This document shows positions 44,085 through 57,606 of a stretch of DNA of 64,000 nucleotides, piece by piece (position 1 is the first letter of the stretch; every line of letters begins with the position of its first letter). The notes beneath the pieces were generated by a model that saw nothing but the letters and a program-made list of their open reading frames with translations, was not told the DNA's origin and searched no databases. The translations under genes and the position numbers were made by a program. The stretch is from the NCBI GenBank assembly GCA_015680685.1, contig MNCI01008366.1:98053-162052 (forward strand), given 5' to 3'. The stretch is from Gnetum montanum. Lineage: Eukaryota > Streptophyta > Gnetopsida > Gnetales > Gnetaceae.

Positions 44085-45800
44085 ATGGCTTCAACTAAGG
44101 AAAAATTATTACTTTCCAAAGAACTATAAAGAGTCAATGACAGAAAAAATGATGATGAATATTGAACTATGCCTATGCAAACAAGAATTTCACATGCTCA
44201 CAATGATCCTTGCTACCTTGATTTGACATTTATCTTTTACCAAGATGGGTAGTTGAGATGGAGAGACCTACAAGGAAACATTGTTTTATCTATAGAGCAT
44301 TCAGCATGCATCATGCTCAAAATAGCTCTAAGGGGAATGAATTTGAATCATGCACAAGAAGGGTATGATGTGACTAAACATATGACAAGGCCCTACCAAC
44401 CCACAAAACAGAAAATGTGGAGAGATGTTGTTATAGAAACTAAACATGTATAGAATAAGGGAAAGTAGGTTAACTCTCCTATTGTCCTAGAAGAACTAGA
44501 TGGGAATGCATTTGTAGCAAAGAACCTCCATAAAGATCATGAAGTCCATTCCTAAATGCTTATTATTTGTTTAGAAGAACTTGTCAAGATGCAACTCCAT
44601 TTAGCCTTAGCAGAGACACTAAGAAGAGAACCAATAGACTTTAGGTATAAGTAGGACTCAAGGCCACAAGATTTTTCTAGATCAAGAAGGAAAGAATATC
44701 AAAGTCACAAAAGAAGAACTAGCCAACATTGTTCTTCCACTACTTCATCTTCATCCTCATGATTATTGGTGGACTTTGATCAAAGGAAACAAAGGTATAA
44801 AGATAATGACAAGAAAAGACATCAAACCTATGATCAACATGACTATCACCCAAGACATTCTAATGAGGAAGATGAAGAACATAAACCATGAAGAAATAGG
44901 GATAGAAGTGAAGAGAGAGAGAGAGGTATGAGTACCAAAGGGATAACTAATACAATAAAGCCTATGAACCCAATCACTATGATAAACCCCTATTGGTAAC
45001 TTGTAGCATGATAAATATAAGGAAAGTTGTCTACATTCCAATAAGGCAAAAAGGGATAGTTGCATTAAGCAGCTAGACATGAACAACATGCCTAGATTTG
45101 AGGGTGGATACAATGCAGATCCATAACACCACCTTCAAACATTCCATGATGTCTACTTCCTACAGAACATAGAGAGTGACTGGTAGAAACTAAATTTGTT
45201 CCCAAGGACACTCATCAAAGAAGCGGAAAGCTTATACAAATCCTTGGAACCTTAATCAATCAAAAGATGGAGTACCATGCTTGAGCTTTTTAATGATAAA
45301 TATCAAACCTATTCCCAAGTGTCCAATCTTAGGAAGTAGATCCAGGGTTGGAAGCAAGGGACCCATGAATCACTTGATGTAGCAATGGATAGATACTATT
45401 TGCTTTTACATAGGTGCCCTAGCCATGAATTAAAGAATATGAGCAATTAAATAGGAAAATAACACAACATGCAAAAGATGTGTTGAAGAGACATGTGTGC
45501 AAAAATTCTTGTATGCAACAACTACTCAACAAGAAGGCATCCACTAGCTGATTAAGATAATGAAATCAAATCAAACATATACATGGAACTAAAAAACCAA
45601 ATTATAAGTGCCTACATAGAAGAAATTGATAAGTTGAATCAATTAAGGTCAAGAAGAAGAGATAGAATGGGGACAATTAGAGATCCTAGATAAAGTTGAA
45701 CCAAAACAACTGGAAACACTAGAATATGCTTTCTTAAATAAGCAAAAGTTAATCATAATTAATGCCAACCTAGATAAGTAACAAAAGTAGAAGTTTTTGG
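44085..45800 (+). pseudogene. gag: F3 gag
   Basis: ATG at 44085 (MASTKEKL), about 130 bp after the PBS. LRGMNLNHAQEGYDVTKHM, then LEELDGNAFVAKNLHKD and an Arg/Ser-rich tract near 44670-44760 (SRSRRKEYQSHKRRTSQ followed by a Ser run) match R1 gag. The Gag domain is around 45100-45400 and is interrupted; a stretch near 45420 joins to later sequence by deletion. Frequent TAG and TAA codons. Confidence 0.8.
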
Positions 45801-45899
45801 AAGTAGTTAACAAGTGGCCAACAACGTTTGCCTAGTCTTATGATGAGATCATTGGCATTGATCTAAGAATATGTCAATATCAAATTTACACCAATCTAG

Positions 45900-48515
45900 C
45901 ATTGAAACCATGATACCAACCTTAGAGAAGGCTAAATCCAAAGCTCAAAGAAGTGGTCAAGCAACAGTTAGAAAAATTACTAAAGGCATGATTCATTTAT
46001 CCCATTTCAGATAATGAATGGACAAGTCCTTTGGTAATTATTCCAAATATGGGAGGTAAGTGGAGAGTATGCATTGACTTCCAATTATTGAACTTTGCTA
46101 GATTCAAGGATTATTTTTCGTTCTCATTTGTTGAGCAAGTCTTAGACACTATTACAAGACATGGGTACTATAGTTTTCTGAATGGGTATAGCATATATAA
46201 CTAGATTTGCATTGCACCTAAGGATCAGGAAAAGAAAATGTTCACTAGTTTGTGGGGAATGTTTGCTTATAAGCATATGCCTTTCAGCTTGTGCAATGTA
46301 CCCACCACCTTCTAGAGACTTTGTACTTAGTATTTTCCAAAAGTAGATAGGCAATGACATTGACATATTTATGGATGACTTTTCAACATATGCATTGAAT
46401 TTCAAAATAGGCACTGGACCGTTTAGAGCATGTACTAAAGAGATGTGTAAAGAAAAATATGCAACTCAATTAGCATAAGAGCGATCTTATGTTCTAGGAT
46501 GGGATTGTGTTAGGATACAAAATTTTACAAAGAGGAACAAAGGAAAATCCTAAAAATATTACAGTCATACGGAACATCACCTAAAGGCCATAAACCGTTA
46601 AAGATGTTCAATCATTTTTAGGTCACACAGGGTACAACAAAAGATTTATAGAGAATTTTTCAAAAATTGCAAAATCACTAACTCAGCTAACCAAGAAGGA
46701 TGCATCATTTTAGTGGATTGAATCATGTGAAAAGGCATTTGGAACCTTAAAATAGAAGCTGATTGAGATACCAATCATTTGAGCTCCAGATTGGTCTATG
46801 CCTTTTCATATCATGACAGATGCTTCAAACTATGTGCTTGGTGTAGTACTAACATAGTTAGATCACTAGAAGAGGTCATACTATATCCATTATGCCAACA
46901 AGAGCATGATTAGGTTATAACTTAATTACACGACAAAAGAAAGGGAGCTAATGGCAGTGGTGTACATGCTAGAGAAATTTCAACATTATGTACTTGGGTA
47001 TTTGATATATGTCCACACTGATCATAGTATAATCTGAATTCTTGTAAACAAACTAGTGGTCAGTCCTAAGGTGATTAGATGGATCATTATACTATAGGAG
47101 TTCGACATAACTATGATTGATAAGAAGGACACAGAGAATGTAGTAGCTAATCACTTGTCAAGACTAAGATGGAACTCATAAGATTAAGCTGAACTATTAT
47201 CAGATTAGTTTCCTGATGAAAATATATTTACTTAGATAGCAATGGCTATGGACTCAACAGAGAAGTCATGGACAACTAATTACATGACTTATTTAACAAC
47301 ACAAGAGCTTCCTATTAAGTGGAGCAAGAAATAGAAAGAATAGTTCCTTCATAAGGTTAAGAGATATATGGAAAGAAATGGGAATATTTACAAGATTTGT
47401 GTCAATGGGTTAGTTTGATGATATGTACCTAAATGTAGCCAACAACAAATCCTACAGGATTCCCATGAAGGCCCATGTGATGGATGTTATGTAGGGCATA
47501 GAATGGCACTAAAACTGATGATGGTAGGCTACTTCTGGCCTATCTTGTTTCGAGACATCCATAACTTTACACAATCTAGCGAAAGATGCTAGCAAGATGG
47601 AGGAATTATAGCCATAAATGAAGGGTTGCAACAATGTATACAACCATTAGAACCATTTAACATTTGGGGAATTGACTTTATGGGATCCATCACACCAATG
47701 TCAAATGGGAAGACCTACATAATAGTGATTATGGATTACTGCACAAAGTAGGCAAAGGTAACAATAGTCAAAGATTGCATAGCCAAAACCATTGCCAAAT
47801 TCTTTCAACAACATGTGGTAAATCAATTTTGAGTACTGAGAATGCTTATATTAGATAATGAGACTTATTTTACCACTATTAATTTTTAAAAACTCATGCA
47901 ACAACTTGGGGTGAACCATAAACTAACCACACCATATCATCCCTAAGCTAATGGTCAAGTAGAAGTTACTAACTACAAAATTACTAGAATATTAACTAGG
48001 ACAATTAGTAGATTTAGAAAGGATTGGAGCACCAAGCTAAATGATGCTCTATGGGCCTATAGAACAACGTGGAAACAACCCATTGGATATTCATCCTATA
48101 AGCTAGTTTACGATAAGTTACCCTCGATACCAATCTAGGTAGAGCTTTGAACTCTAGTTATTGCCAGCAAACTTGACCTAACCCTGAGCTTAGCTTAGAA
48201 AGATTGCCTAATGAATCTTAATCTGTTAGAAGAAAATAGGTTAGTAGCACTTATGAGTAATGAGATCCATAAGAAATACTCCAATCATAAGCATGATGCA
48301 TGAATACAAAAAGTGTTAATACAATCCTATATTACAATCCTAATCATATTCAAAAAAAGACTAAATTGCAAACATTTTGGGAGGGACAATACATCATCCA
48401 AGAGACTTACCCATTGGGTGCTATGCATATTCACCATCTATCTAGCCCAAATAATCTTATCTTGGTAAACATTCAACAAGTCAAACCTTATCATGAATAT
48501 CCCAACTCTACTTAG
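45900..48515 (+). pseudogene. pol: F3 pol: RT, RNase H and integrase
   Basis: RT near 45960-46700 has FIYPISDNEWTSPLVIIPN, then GKWRVCIDFQLLN and, at about 46363-46386, an intact IFMDDFST catalytic box. VQSFLGHTGYNKRFIENFSK leads into RNase H (46790-47180) with MTDASNYVLG, TTKERELMAVVYMLEKFQHY and VHTDHS. Integrase zinc domain: FHEGPCDGCYVGHRMALK to ERCQQDG-like text at about 47467-47605. Catalytic core (47650-48030): WGIDFMGS, ILDNETYFTT, then TPYHP and ANGQVEVTN. The C-terminus ends with LVNIQQVKPYHEYPNST at 48515. Many stops, mainly TAG where relatives have CAG or TGG. The protease region before RT was not clearly seen. Confidence 0.85.
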
Positions 48516-48590
48516 GATTCCACCTAGCCTGTCCGAATGTCCTCTACATGTTCACTTTTTTGGTTGATTGATCCTAATCATAGTCATGGA

Positions 48591-51228
48591 TATAACACCC
48601 CTATTAATTATCTATAAAATCCTATAAATAACTAATAGAGATGTTATGAAACCCCAAGGACTTGGATTTAATCTTGATTTACTAACTAAAAGGAAGATTA
48701 CAAATTAGTTTGAAATTATTGATCAAAAGCATAAATATAGTAATGTAGTATAACATGACAAAAAGTTTATAATACTAGCACATATAATTAAATAAAATTG
48801 AAAATTGGAGTTTTTTGCAACCATAAAAGACAAATCACTAAAAATTCCATTAGATGCAGCATAGAATAGTACAAAATGAGTACATGGCTATAGTGGCCTC
48901 AAATATACATGATTTTACAAAAAGAAAAAATATATCGAAATTATTATTTTTAGTTGGGAGGGTCCATCTTGTGCCGAATTCATCCATCTTTCATCCTATG
49001 TCCCTCTTCCAATGCTCACCTGTCTATGCTGGGCTCTCTGCATCGAAATGTAGCAAGAGTCAAAACCCTTCAAATAAGAAAGGTTATTATATTTCCCTTT
49101 CCATGAAGCATAAAGGTTTTGGGCCAAAGTCTTGGGCTATGGGGTTGGTAAAGGCTTTTAATATAGTATGGAAAAGGTTGCAAGGTCTAAAAATGTCAAA
49201 AATTTTCCTAAAATCTAAATAAATCCAAAAATCCAAAGTAGATTTATATACTTTTAATTTATTTAATCTATTAGTATTCAAAAGTATCACAAATTTATCA
49301 AGAAAAATCCCAACAAAACATATATTTTAATCAGGCATCTTTGAAGGCTAGGTTTTGGTTATCTTCACTGCCAAAGGGACTCACTAACAACTCTTGGAAT
49401 AACCTCACTGTTATCATTAGATTAGCCTTGTGATCTCAAACAAGTCACTCATGGCCAAGTCTTGGCGATAGCCTCATGACTAACATCCTCAATGGTAGAT
49501 GCACATGTATCATTGGAAGGATAGGTCTTGACTATGCCTCACTGCACACCACTAGACTCAACTACTCAATGCCATGGTCTTGGCTAAATCAAAATCCAGG
49601 GTAGGAAATCCATCGACAACCCTTGTTCCCATGGGGTGGGTCCCACTAAAGAACACTCCACTACTGCATGCAGACGGGGGCATCAAAAAGATTCGCAATT
49701 CCCACTACCAACTGAGCAAAATTAGTCATGCAAATATTATTACTTTATTACAAAAGTCCAAAAGATGACAAAATGACCAAAAATCCACAATGCTCAAATT
49801 CCTCAAAATTCTTACCATAAGCTAGATCATGCCAAGAGGTGATTAAAATAGTCATAAGATATATGAGAAACAAGCTCCAAAAATTTCCACAATTGCAAAT
49901 ACATACAAAAGATAGAAGGAGGTTTAGGCACAACCTTAATAACAAAAATTTAGCAGCATCTTGGCATGGAATTCAACATCATAGAAGAAAAGGGAAAAGT
50001 AGAAAGAGGAAATAGAGAGGAATAACAACATAAAACAAAATAGGATAGCTACATGAGATGGTAAAAATAAAATAATCTCTCTTACGGGATCTACAACAAA
50101 ATAAGACGACTATGTGAAAAGGAAAATAAAATAATCTTTCTTACGAGATCTACAACAAAATATGACAACTTCATGAAAAGGAAAATAAAATAATATTTCT
50201 TACTTGTGTTAGAAGATTTTCTAAAATCTTTTCAACATTTTCCCAAGTGGATCAGAATCAATTTGTATTTTACACTTGATACTTTCTATGAACCCCAAAG
50301 AAGCATGTGATGCAAGACTTGGACTTGGTGCATGAAAGGAATGAGCTTAGAATGGAATGAGCTTAATTGAAGTTGAGTGAGATGTGAGAGGATGGGGCCC
50401 AAATGGTCTTTATATAGGCATCAAAATGGAACATGGTTTTTAAAACAAGGGAGAGAAAACAAGCATTGAAAACCAATGGCCATAGAAAGCAAGCAACGAA
50501 AACCACATGTAATGAAACAAGCAGCCAAAACCATAGGCGGTGAAAACAAGTGGCCAAAACCACAAGCAGCCAAAACCACGATCAGTGAAAACAAGCCTTA
50601 TGATACTTAGTAAGCTAGAAAAATGTAATATTTTGATTCTAATTTTTTGTGAATTGAATATTATTATTTTAAAACATCTTGATCACCTTGTTAAAATTAG
50701 ACTTTGGGGTAGGATAATATTCTAATTGCAAAAGTAATAAGTGATAAGCTCAAGGTAGGGTGAGGATCCATATTGCTCCATGAGAAGAGTATTACATGAA
50801 AAATATATATACATCTAGATGTGCATAATAAACATAACTGCATAAAAATTAAATATGTGTAACTAAATTCTCATAAGGATAAGGATAACCAAATACTTGT
50901 AGAGTCATAATGATTATTAGAAGATAAACTTCCTAGAGTAATTGGATTTCAACATTTAATCATAAAATATAAAGTAAAACTATGACTAAGCTCCAACAAT
51001 AGTAAGATAAAATATTTTGATAAATGGATTGCATTCACTTCTATATGAAACTAACAAGAACAACAACAACAATAATAATAATGGTAATGATAGTAATGTA
51101 ATCCTATGTTTTAATCAAGAGCATTAGGACTAATTTATTGAACATATCTAAAAGCATCAAAGAATTAATCATATACATTAAATAACTAAACCTTACAAAT
51201 TCTTAGGCTCTGACAGTGGGGGTGTTGA
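48591..51228. mobile_element. Chromovirus-like solo LTR candidate in the F3 spacer
   Basis: A 2.6-kb non-coding block with near-complementary ends, TATAACACCCCT at the left and GGGGGTGTTGA at the right. They recall the TGTAACACC...GGTGTTACA ends of plant chromoviruses. F3 spacer sequence resumes on the right. A minus-strand TATATAAAGACC lies at about 50407-50418, so the LTR may be in minus orientation. No PBS, PPT or coding sequence adjoins. A TSD was not resolved. Confidence 0.5.
50048..50215 (-). repeat. Three tandem copies of a ~62-bp unit
   Basis: The block AAAATAAAATAATCTCTCTTAC with GATCTACAACAAAATA recurs at about 50065, 50125 and 50187 with few differences. It lies just downstream of the minus-strand TATA box of the solo LTR, in its presumed 5' transcribed part. 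Confidence 0.7.
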
Positions 51229-52501
51229 TTGTGACACATAGGTACTTACTGAGATTTTTACTTTTTTATTACTTTTTCTATTTTCTTGATACATTTTCCT
51301 ATTCTTATATGTTTTTCAATTTCTTAATTCTTTGATATTTTAAAATTCTTTTTATCTTTTTCATTCTTGATATCTTTTATAATTTTTGTACTTTGTCCTC
51401 ATTTTACTTGTACATATTTTTGTCAATTATCAATAAAATACATCGAATAAAGCAAGATGTAGTTCTAATAGGGTGAATATTTCTCTATATTGTCAAATCA
51501 TAAGGGAATGATTACCTATACAGTGAGACCACAACATCCATCCATCCATTTCAATAATTAGAGGTTCTTACCATGGCCATAATGATATTCTTCTTACAAT
51601 AAAACTAAGAATAAACTTGTGATTATTATGCTTGGACAAAAGAGTGAAGAACCAAGTGGAAATGCAAAGGGTATGACATCAAGGGGATTTCTGGATTTTT
51701 GGGTTACTATTGTGAGTTCTATCCAGTTTCTAAGGATGTATTCTATCCTTGTAAATGTAACAAAAAATGGAAGAGTACAATAAGTGCTGCCTTACCATGT
51801 CAACGGAAAGGCATGTTACCCATGCCTGAAGGTAGTCCTCTAGTAAGGTTGACATAGTTAAAAATAAAATACATGCACAGAATAAATTTCTAGGGGTCCC
51901 ACTAAAAAGATATGTTACCCATGCCTAAAGGTAGGTGGCTTCTTAGGAATCTCAAAAATAGAAAAAGTGCAATGAATAAACTCCTCCCTTGAACAACAGG
52001 CCAAGTGGTAATACTCGTAATAGTGGTAGTCTTATGGTTGTGATTCTTAGAGATGAAATAATGCAATGTCACTGGAAAGTGGTTTGGACTTGGTTTGAAT
52101 CTTGGAAAGAACAACTAATGATTACATTAACTATAGATTACATACATGAATTCATTATGCCTATGGTAAGATACCTCATGTCCTAGTTTCAACAATCCCC
52201 TCTATAGTCCATCTTACCTTACTATATATTTAATCATAACTTGTGGTTTTATATAATATAGCATTATTTTCCCAATTTTGTGATACTAACATGTGTGTTT
52301 TGGTAGATAGGTATGCCTTACATTCAATTCCTTGAGTGCCTAAGGACACTTTTAGACGTGGTTATACAAGGGCACTCAAGGTTAAAGCCTGCTTTGGGGA
52401 GGACTCACTTATGTAATGCTTGTATTTCATACTTGGCAAATAATTCCACATCATCTTATGTCTTTTTAAAATCATCAAGAACCAATAAAGACTTCCCATA
52501 T
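51229..52501 (+). other. F3 non-coding spacer, middle part
   Basis: T-rich start, then blocks shared with F1 and F2: ACATCAAGGGGATTT near 51670, ATGCCTGAAGGTAG near 51825 and ATGCCTAAAGGTAGGTGGC near 51920 (two copies, a local duplication), and the conserved module at 52331-52416. Ends with TSD CATAT (52497-52501). Confidence 0.65.
52331..52416 (+). promoter_or_regulatory. Conserved non-coding module, F3 copy
   Basis: GTGGTTATACAAGGGCAC and GCCTGCTTTGGGGAGGA, same order and spacing as in F1. Confidence 0.6.
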
Positions 52502-53363
52502 TGATGAATCACAGTTTTCCAGGCCCCAATATCAAATCCTCGATATCAGGTACGCGATATTACAACCTGGATAACGATATTGAATACACAATATTGCTAT
52601 TCCTGTGTAGACCTATAAATATAGCATTCAGGTGCACAGGAAAGGAGGTAGTTGGTAAGTCTTAGGGTAGAGTCGTTTTATTAGTTTTTAGTTCATTTTC
52701 AGTTCTTTCCCAAGTGCATGCATGTAGTGTGAGGTTTGTAATTATATGAAACCTTTGTTCGAGTCTGACATACTTGGACATGCACACAATCAGCAATAAA
52801 GATCGAGATTACTTCATCATTGTAGCATTCACTTAGTTTTAAATTATTTAATTGTTAATTATTACTTATTATTTTCTTATTTAATATTTCTTTATCGTTA
52901 TTTACTATTCTTGTTACTAATGCCGAATGAGTATGTCTTAATCATGAACATTTAAGTGTAACTACTTGGTAACCCAGTAGCGTATCTAGTAGTGCTCAAG
53001 TAATGTGCGCTTGGTAATCCTAGAGGTAGTAAATGAGGTCCAAGATGTGTACAGATGATTAAGGATGGATTCTCATCACACTTAGGCTAGCTTAGATTTT
53101 AACCCATATTACTTATTAGTTTAATCAAGTTATTTCTCATCATCTCTAGGAGTAGCATAGTATTAGAAACCACATCATACACCTCACTCTAGACTAAACC
53201 ATACATGACAAAGCAAATACTAGTCTAGGTGGGAAGACAACGAACTGCGATCAACATGTAACTATCTAGGTGCCACAACTAGTCCATCTATGGAGTTCAA
53301 CTAGATCACACGTACACACTCATATTCATATGGTTGAGCGTAGGGGTACCTCGCCGCTCATCA
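52502..53363 (+). repeat. F2 5' LTR
   Basis: 862 bp, TGATGAATCAC...CCGCTCATCA. Promoter array 52533-52600 with CTCGATATCAGGTACGCG-type words, TATA box CCTATAAATATA at 52611-52622. Confidence 0.9.
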
Positions 53364-53364
53364 T

Positions 53365-53381
53365 TGGCACCATTGTCAGGG
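53365..53381 (+). other. F2 primer-binding site (tRNA-Asp type)
   Basis: TGGCACCATTGTCAGGG, one base after the LTR; differs from the tRNA-Asp complement only by transitions. Confidence 0.85.
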
Positions 53382-53514
53382 AAGGTGCTAGTTATTTAGA
53401 TTAGTTATATCATCCAAGATTACTGTAACAAAGCATTAATGATATATCTTTTAGAAATAAACTAATTGCAAATAAGTCACACACAATTCACAACAATTCC
53501 TCTCTCACAAGACT

Positions 53515-55860
53515 ATGACAACGCAACAACTAGTGAGGCAATTCATTAGAGAACCAATGAAATATATGATGATGGAGAAGTTTGGAGTACACAATCTTAT
53601 GCAGGAGTCTCATATGTTCATGGATACCCCAACGATACTCAAGGACTCTTGTCATGCAACTCAGACACCTTTAGTGAGGATGGTACATCTCCTAGAATGA
53701 GGGGGCCTATAAGGCCTAAGACCTTCTCAATGGTTAGCAAGAGTATATCTGAGGATGATTGGGAGACTTACAAAAGTCATGATGAGTCTTCCAATTCTTT
53801 CTCTTCCTCTACTTCTTCAACATCAAGTTGTGACATGGATGACCATCTCTCAAGGGGTTGGCATAGAAATAAAAATTGAACCCACAGGTAAAGTCAAGAA
53901 CCCCAACATGAACAAAGATAACATCATCCCAATTCACAAACTCATAACCTACTTAGTGACGATGAATCCCTACTGGCCACTAAGAGCCTAATGCATATAC
54001 AAGAGGTTGTTCAAATATCTCATAGGCATCACAAGGAAAGCCATCTACCTATGCTTGATTTAAATAACTTTCCCAAGTTTTCAGGAGGCTATGATTTAGA
54101 TCCGCAAAATCATTTACAAGCCTTCCATGATGCTTATGCATGGAACAACATTGATAATGGGTGGCAAAGACTTAAGCTCTTTCCTATGACACTTTTTGGC
54201 CAAGCAAAATTATGGTATAGGTCTTTAAAGCCCAAATCAATTCACCATTGGCTAACAATGGTAGAACTCTTCAATGAAAGATATCAAACCTATGGAAGAG
54301 TGTCAGCCTTGAGGAGACAAATCTAAGAGTGGAAACAAGGGCAACATGAAACCTTGGACATGGCCTTAGAAAGATATTACTCATTGTTAAACAACTGCCT
54401 AGGCCATGGGTTCTTTGAGGAAAGGCTAACGTATCACATCATGGATGGGCTCCATAATGAAACAAGGGAGATCCTAGGGATGTATGTCCTAGGTCAACTA
54501 TATGAACTACAAACCCACCAATTCCAAGAGCTTATCAAGTGGGTAGCAAAAGAAGAATGAGAAATAGCCAAATGGGAGAATGTTGAAAGATCTCAATAGG
54601 ACCAAAATCTCAAAATAACAAAGGTCCATGATGAGGAGAAATCAACTCACCTCACAGAGGTGGAATCATCTTTGCCAATACTACAATCACTAGAGGAAAT
54701 TGAGGCAAAGATCAATAAGATGACAGAATGGGTACATGAAAAATGTGGATAATATGCCAACATTATTAGAGGTGGAATCATACATGATCACTCTAAAAAA
54801 TAGGATAAATGGAGGATGCCAAACCAAGAAACTGAACAGAACACCACTCGATAATCGGAAAGAAGGATCGAAGACAATAAGAATGGGGGCTAAACTGTCA
54901 ATCATAAGTATCAATGCGATGTTTTTCTATACGATCACCCCGAAAGCTAATGCCCAGTATTGTGACATTTACATGAGCATTGGGGAAGAATGTTACATAC
55001 AAATTTCATATAGAAGTACCATGTTCAACTGTAGTGGCAAAACCCCCAGTCATGGGGGAGGCCACCACCAAACAAATCACACCCTTTGTATACCCTAACA
55101 TCAAATGTTTATTATGTTCAACACCTTATTTCCTTGACTGGATCAACATCCTTTACTTCACCTCATCGTTATCATTCTCTCAAGTACTATCAACCCATGT
55201 CTTCTCCAACAAGATCACCACCTCATGTTCCTTACACTTCTCCTCACTCTCAATATTCTTATCCTTCACCTCCTTCTACATTGCCACTAGTTGTGCCAAA
55301 AATTTTTGCACCACAACACCAACCCACGAACATTACTTGTGCTACTACTATCAACAATAGTGGAGGTCCTCCACAATGTCAAAAGTGTCCTTTCTTTAGG
55401 CATGACTATAGAAAGAGACAGCATAGTTCTAAACCCACTACATCTTCCAACTCAACACAAGTCCAACGCTATGATGCATCTTCTTTCTCGAACTCAATGC
55501 CTCTTGTTGCATCATCTGAGCCATCAATTAATGCTCCAACAACCATGCGACCCAATGAATATAACCATGTATGGAGACATATCGATCCTTGCATACCATC
55601 TTACAGTCACGGGTGCCATAGTGGTCCAGCCCTTTATCACATGACCACATCTTATAATCTGCCTCACTATGCCTACTTCAATCAAGTGTGTGAACCCTAA
55701 TTTGGGTACATTCCTACCACTATGTCAAAAGCCACCTAGTGGTTTGGATATGACCAGACCCCAATGTTTCCAACATGCATGGATCCAAATTTTCCATTTA
55801 TTAATTCTAGCCATGCCCAAAGGTTTAGTCATGGGGGATAACGCCCATTCTAATAAGTAG
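53515..55860 (+). pseudogene. gag: F2 gag, best-preserved Gag domain in the window
   Basis: Starts MTTQQLVRQF at 53515. Acidic/serine-rich region, then a shifted match to the DDEPLL...N box. The Gag domain runs 54050-54560 with a single stop (about 54324, CAA to TAA): DLNNFPKFSGGYDLDPQNH, LQAFHDAYAWNNIDNGWQR, LKLFPMTLFGQAKLWYRSL, ALERYYSLLNNCLGHGFFEE, HIMDGLHNETREILGMY. A charged linker follows, then a Pro/Ser/Thr-rich C-terminus with CQKCPFFRHDYRKRQH (about 55377-55425), possibly a relic of a zinc-binding motif. Ends at 55860; the last part matches F1. Confidence 0.85.
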
Positions 55861-57250
55861 AATTAGTAAATGTTTTTCCTTTTCTTTGAATTTCCAATTT
55901 TTTTATTTTCCAATTTTTCACTTTTCAAATTGTTATTTTGCCTTTTTGTGGGTAATCTCATCGGTGAATAAAATACTCATGTGACTCATTAGTTGAGATG
56001 TTGTTCTATGCTATCAAGTCTCAGGGGACTAATTATTTGGATAGTGAGCCCCACAACATCCACCCACTCATTCTATTAATAAGAGGTTCTACTTTGGGTA
56101 CGATGATATTCTTGTCACCATTAAAACTTAAAAGTAACTTTGTACTCATTATGCCCAGAGTGAAGAATGATGGACTAAGAGGGAATGACCAAGGTGTGAC
56201 ATCAAGAGGACTTGTGGATTCTCTTTGGTAACATTTGTAGGTGCTATCATGCAACTTAGTTGTACTAAAATCCTTGTAGATCTAACAAAAAATGGGAGTA
56301 AGAGTAATAAAGGCACTCAATAAAGAAACTCAATGTTGTTCTGGAAGGTCCCACTAGAAAGACAGGCATCCATGCTTGAAGGTTGGTGGCTTTTCCAGAA
56401 CACCTTTGGAAAAGACAAAGTGCCAAAGTAGCCAGATGAAGAAAAAGTAAAGAAAGAAAAAAGGCCATAAAGAAAAAAAATATAAATCAAGCAAATCGTG
56501 CAAAAAAATTTCAAATCACTCCTCCCTTGGACAAAACACCGAGTGATCATGTGCCTTACTATCATGATGCTCTCATGGTTGTCCATCATTGGATGAAACA
56601 ATGCAATGTCACTGATCTGAGGCATGGACTTGGTCTTAATTTTGGAGTAAAAGGCTAATGATACATTAATCATGCCCCACACTTAGGATTCATTGTGCAC
56701 AGGGTCAGTTACCTCATGTTCTAATTTCGATAGTCCCTTCTATGATTCGTTTCATTCCACTGTCCAAGTATTTTTGGACTTGTGTCTTTTATGGCATAGA
56801 ACTCATACCTCATCGCAGTGGTATTTAACATGTGTGTGTTTTGTTACACTGGTGCGGATTGCATTTACCCCTTTTAGTGCCTACGGACATTTTAAGGTGT
56901 GGTTATGTAAGGGCATGATAGGTAGGAACCTGCTTTGGGGAGGACCAACTTGTGTAACTTTTGTAATTTGCACTCATTATACATCACCACATCATCTTAT
57001 ACCCTCTAAATACTACATTGCTAAAGTTATCCTTTCATTTATCATCATTTTAATTTAAACATCTGTTGCACCACTACATGTCCTTTTCCCTCATCCTATT
57101 CACAAACTTCATTGTAAAATTCCATTTCATTACACTTTTGGTACCTTTAGGTCTCCTCAATCTTACCCTAGATCTTTCAAATCTACCTTAAATCCTTCCA
57201 TTTTGGCCTTGGAAATTCAAAAATTTATCAATTTTTCCAAGTACCCTATT
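55861..57250 (+). other. F2 non-coding spacer
   Basis: Collinear with the F1 spacer: T-rich start, ACATCAAGAGGACTTG near 56199, ATGCTTGAAGGTTGGTGGC near 56371, conserved module 56871-56957. Confidence 0.65.
56871..56957 (+). promoter_or_regulatory. Conserved non-coding module, F2 copy
   Basis: GTGGTTATGTAAGGGCAT, then AACCTGCTTTGGGGAGGA and CAACTTGTGTAA. Confidence 0.65.
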
Positions 57251-57257
57251 TCGGAAG

Positions 57258-57345
57258 GAACACGATATCGAGTACTCGGTATCAGATCTGATGCGATATT
57301 GAGTCTGCGCTAGCGTGTATGCGATATTTCATCTATAAAATCTAT
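57258..57345 (+). promoter_or_regulatory. F2 internal promoter
   Basis: Array with ACACGATATCGAGTACTCGG and GATGCGATATTGAG, then TCTATAAAATCTATATATA at about 57332-57350. The words resemble those of the F2 LTR (GATATCGAATAC, CTCGATATCAGG). Confidence 0.6.
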
Positions 57346-57606
57346 ATATATGGATCCCCCCACGTGCGTCAACGTCATTTTCCACTATTCATGTAAGGGA
57401 AGTTGTTGCAATTTTCTTCCACAAATTCTCATGTTCTGAGCACCTATCATTTAAACATCAATATTTTGCTCATTAACACTTCAATTCTTGTTCCAATCGA
57501 ACATGCTTAAACTCGTAGTGTTTTACTTAGTTATGGGGGAAGGGTACACTCCAAGTTGCACGTAGTTTTCTTGAAATTCGCTATTTCCCAAAGGATATCA
57601 TAAGGG

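Noticed and set aside
48591-51228. Hidden genes in the solo LTR block (for example ORF 48854-49222)
   Set aside because: No motif or codon pattern; overlapping ORFs on both strands at the same level as chance.
55086-55700. 204-codon ORF as an independent Pro/Ser-rich protein
   Set aside because: It is the C-terminal part of F2 gag in another frame after a frameshift; the end (FNQVCEP) aligns with F1 gag.
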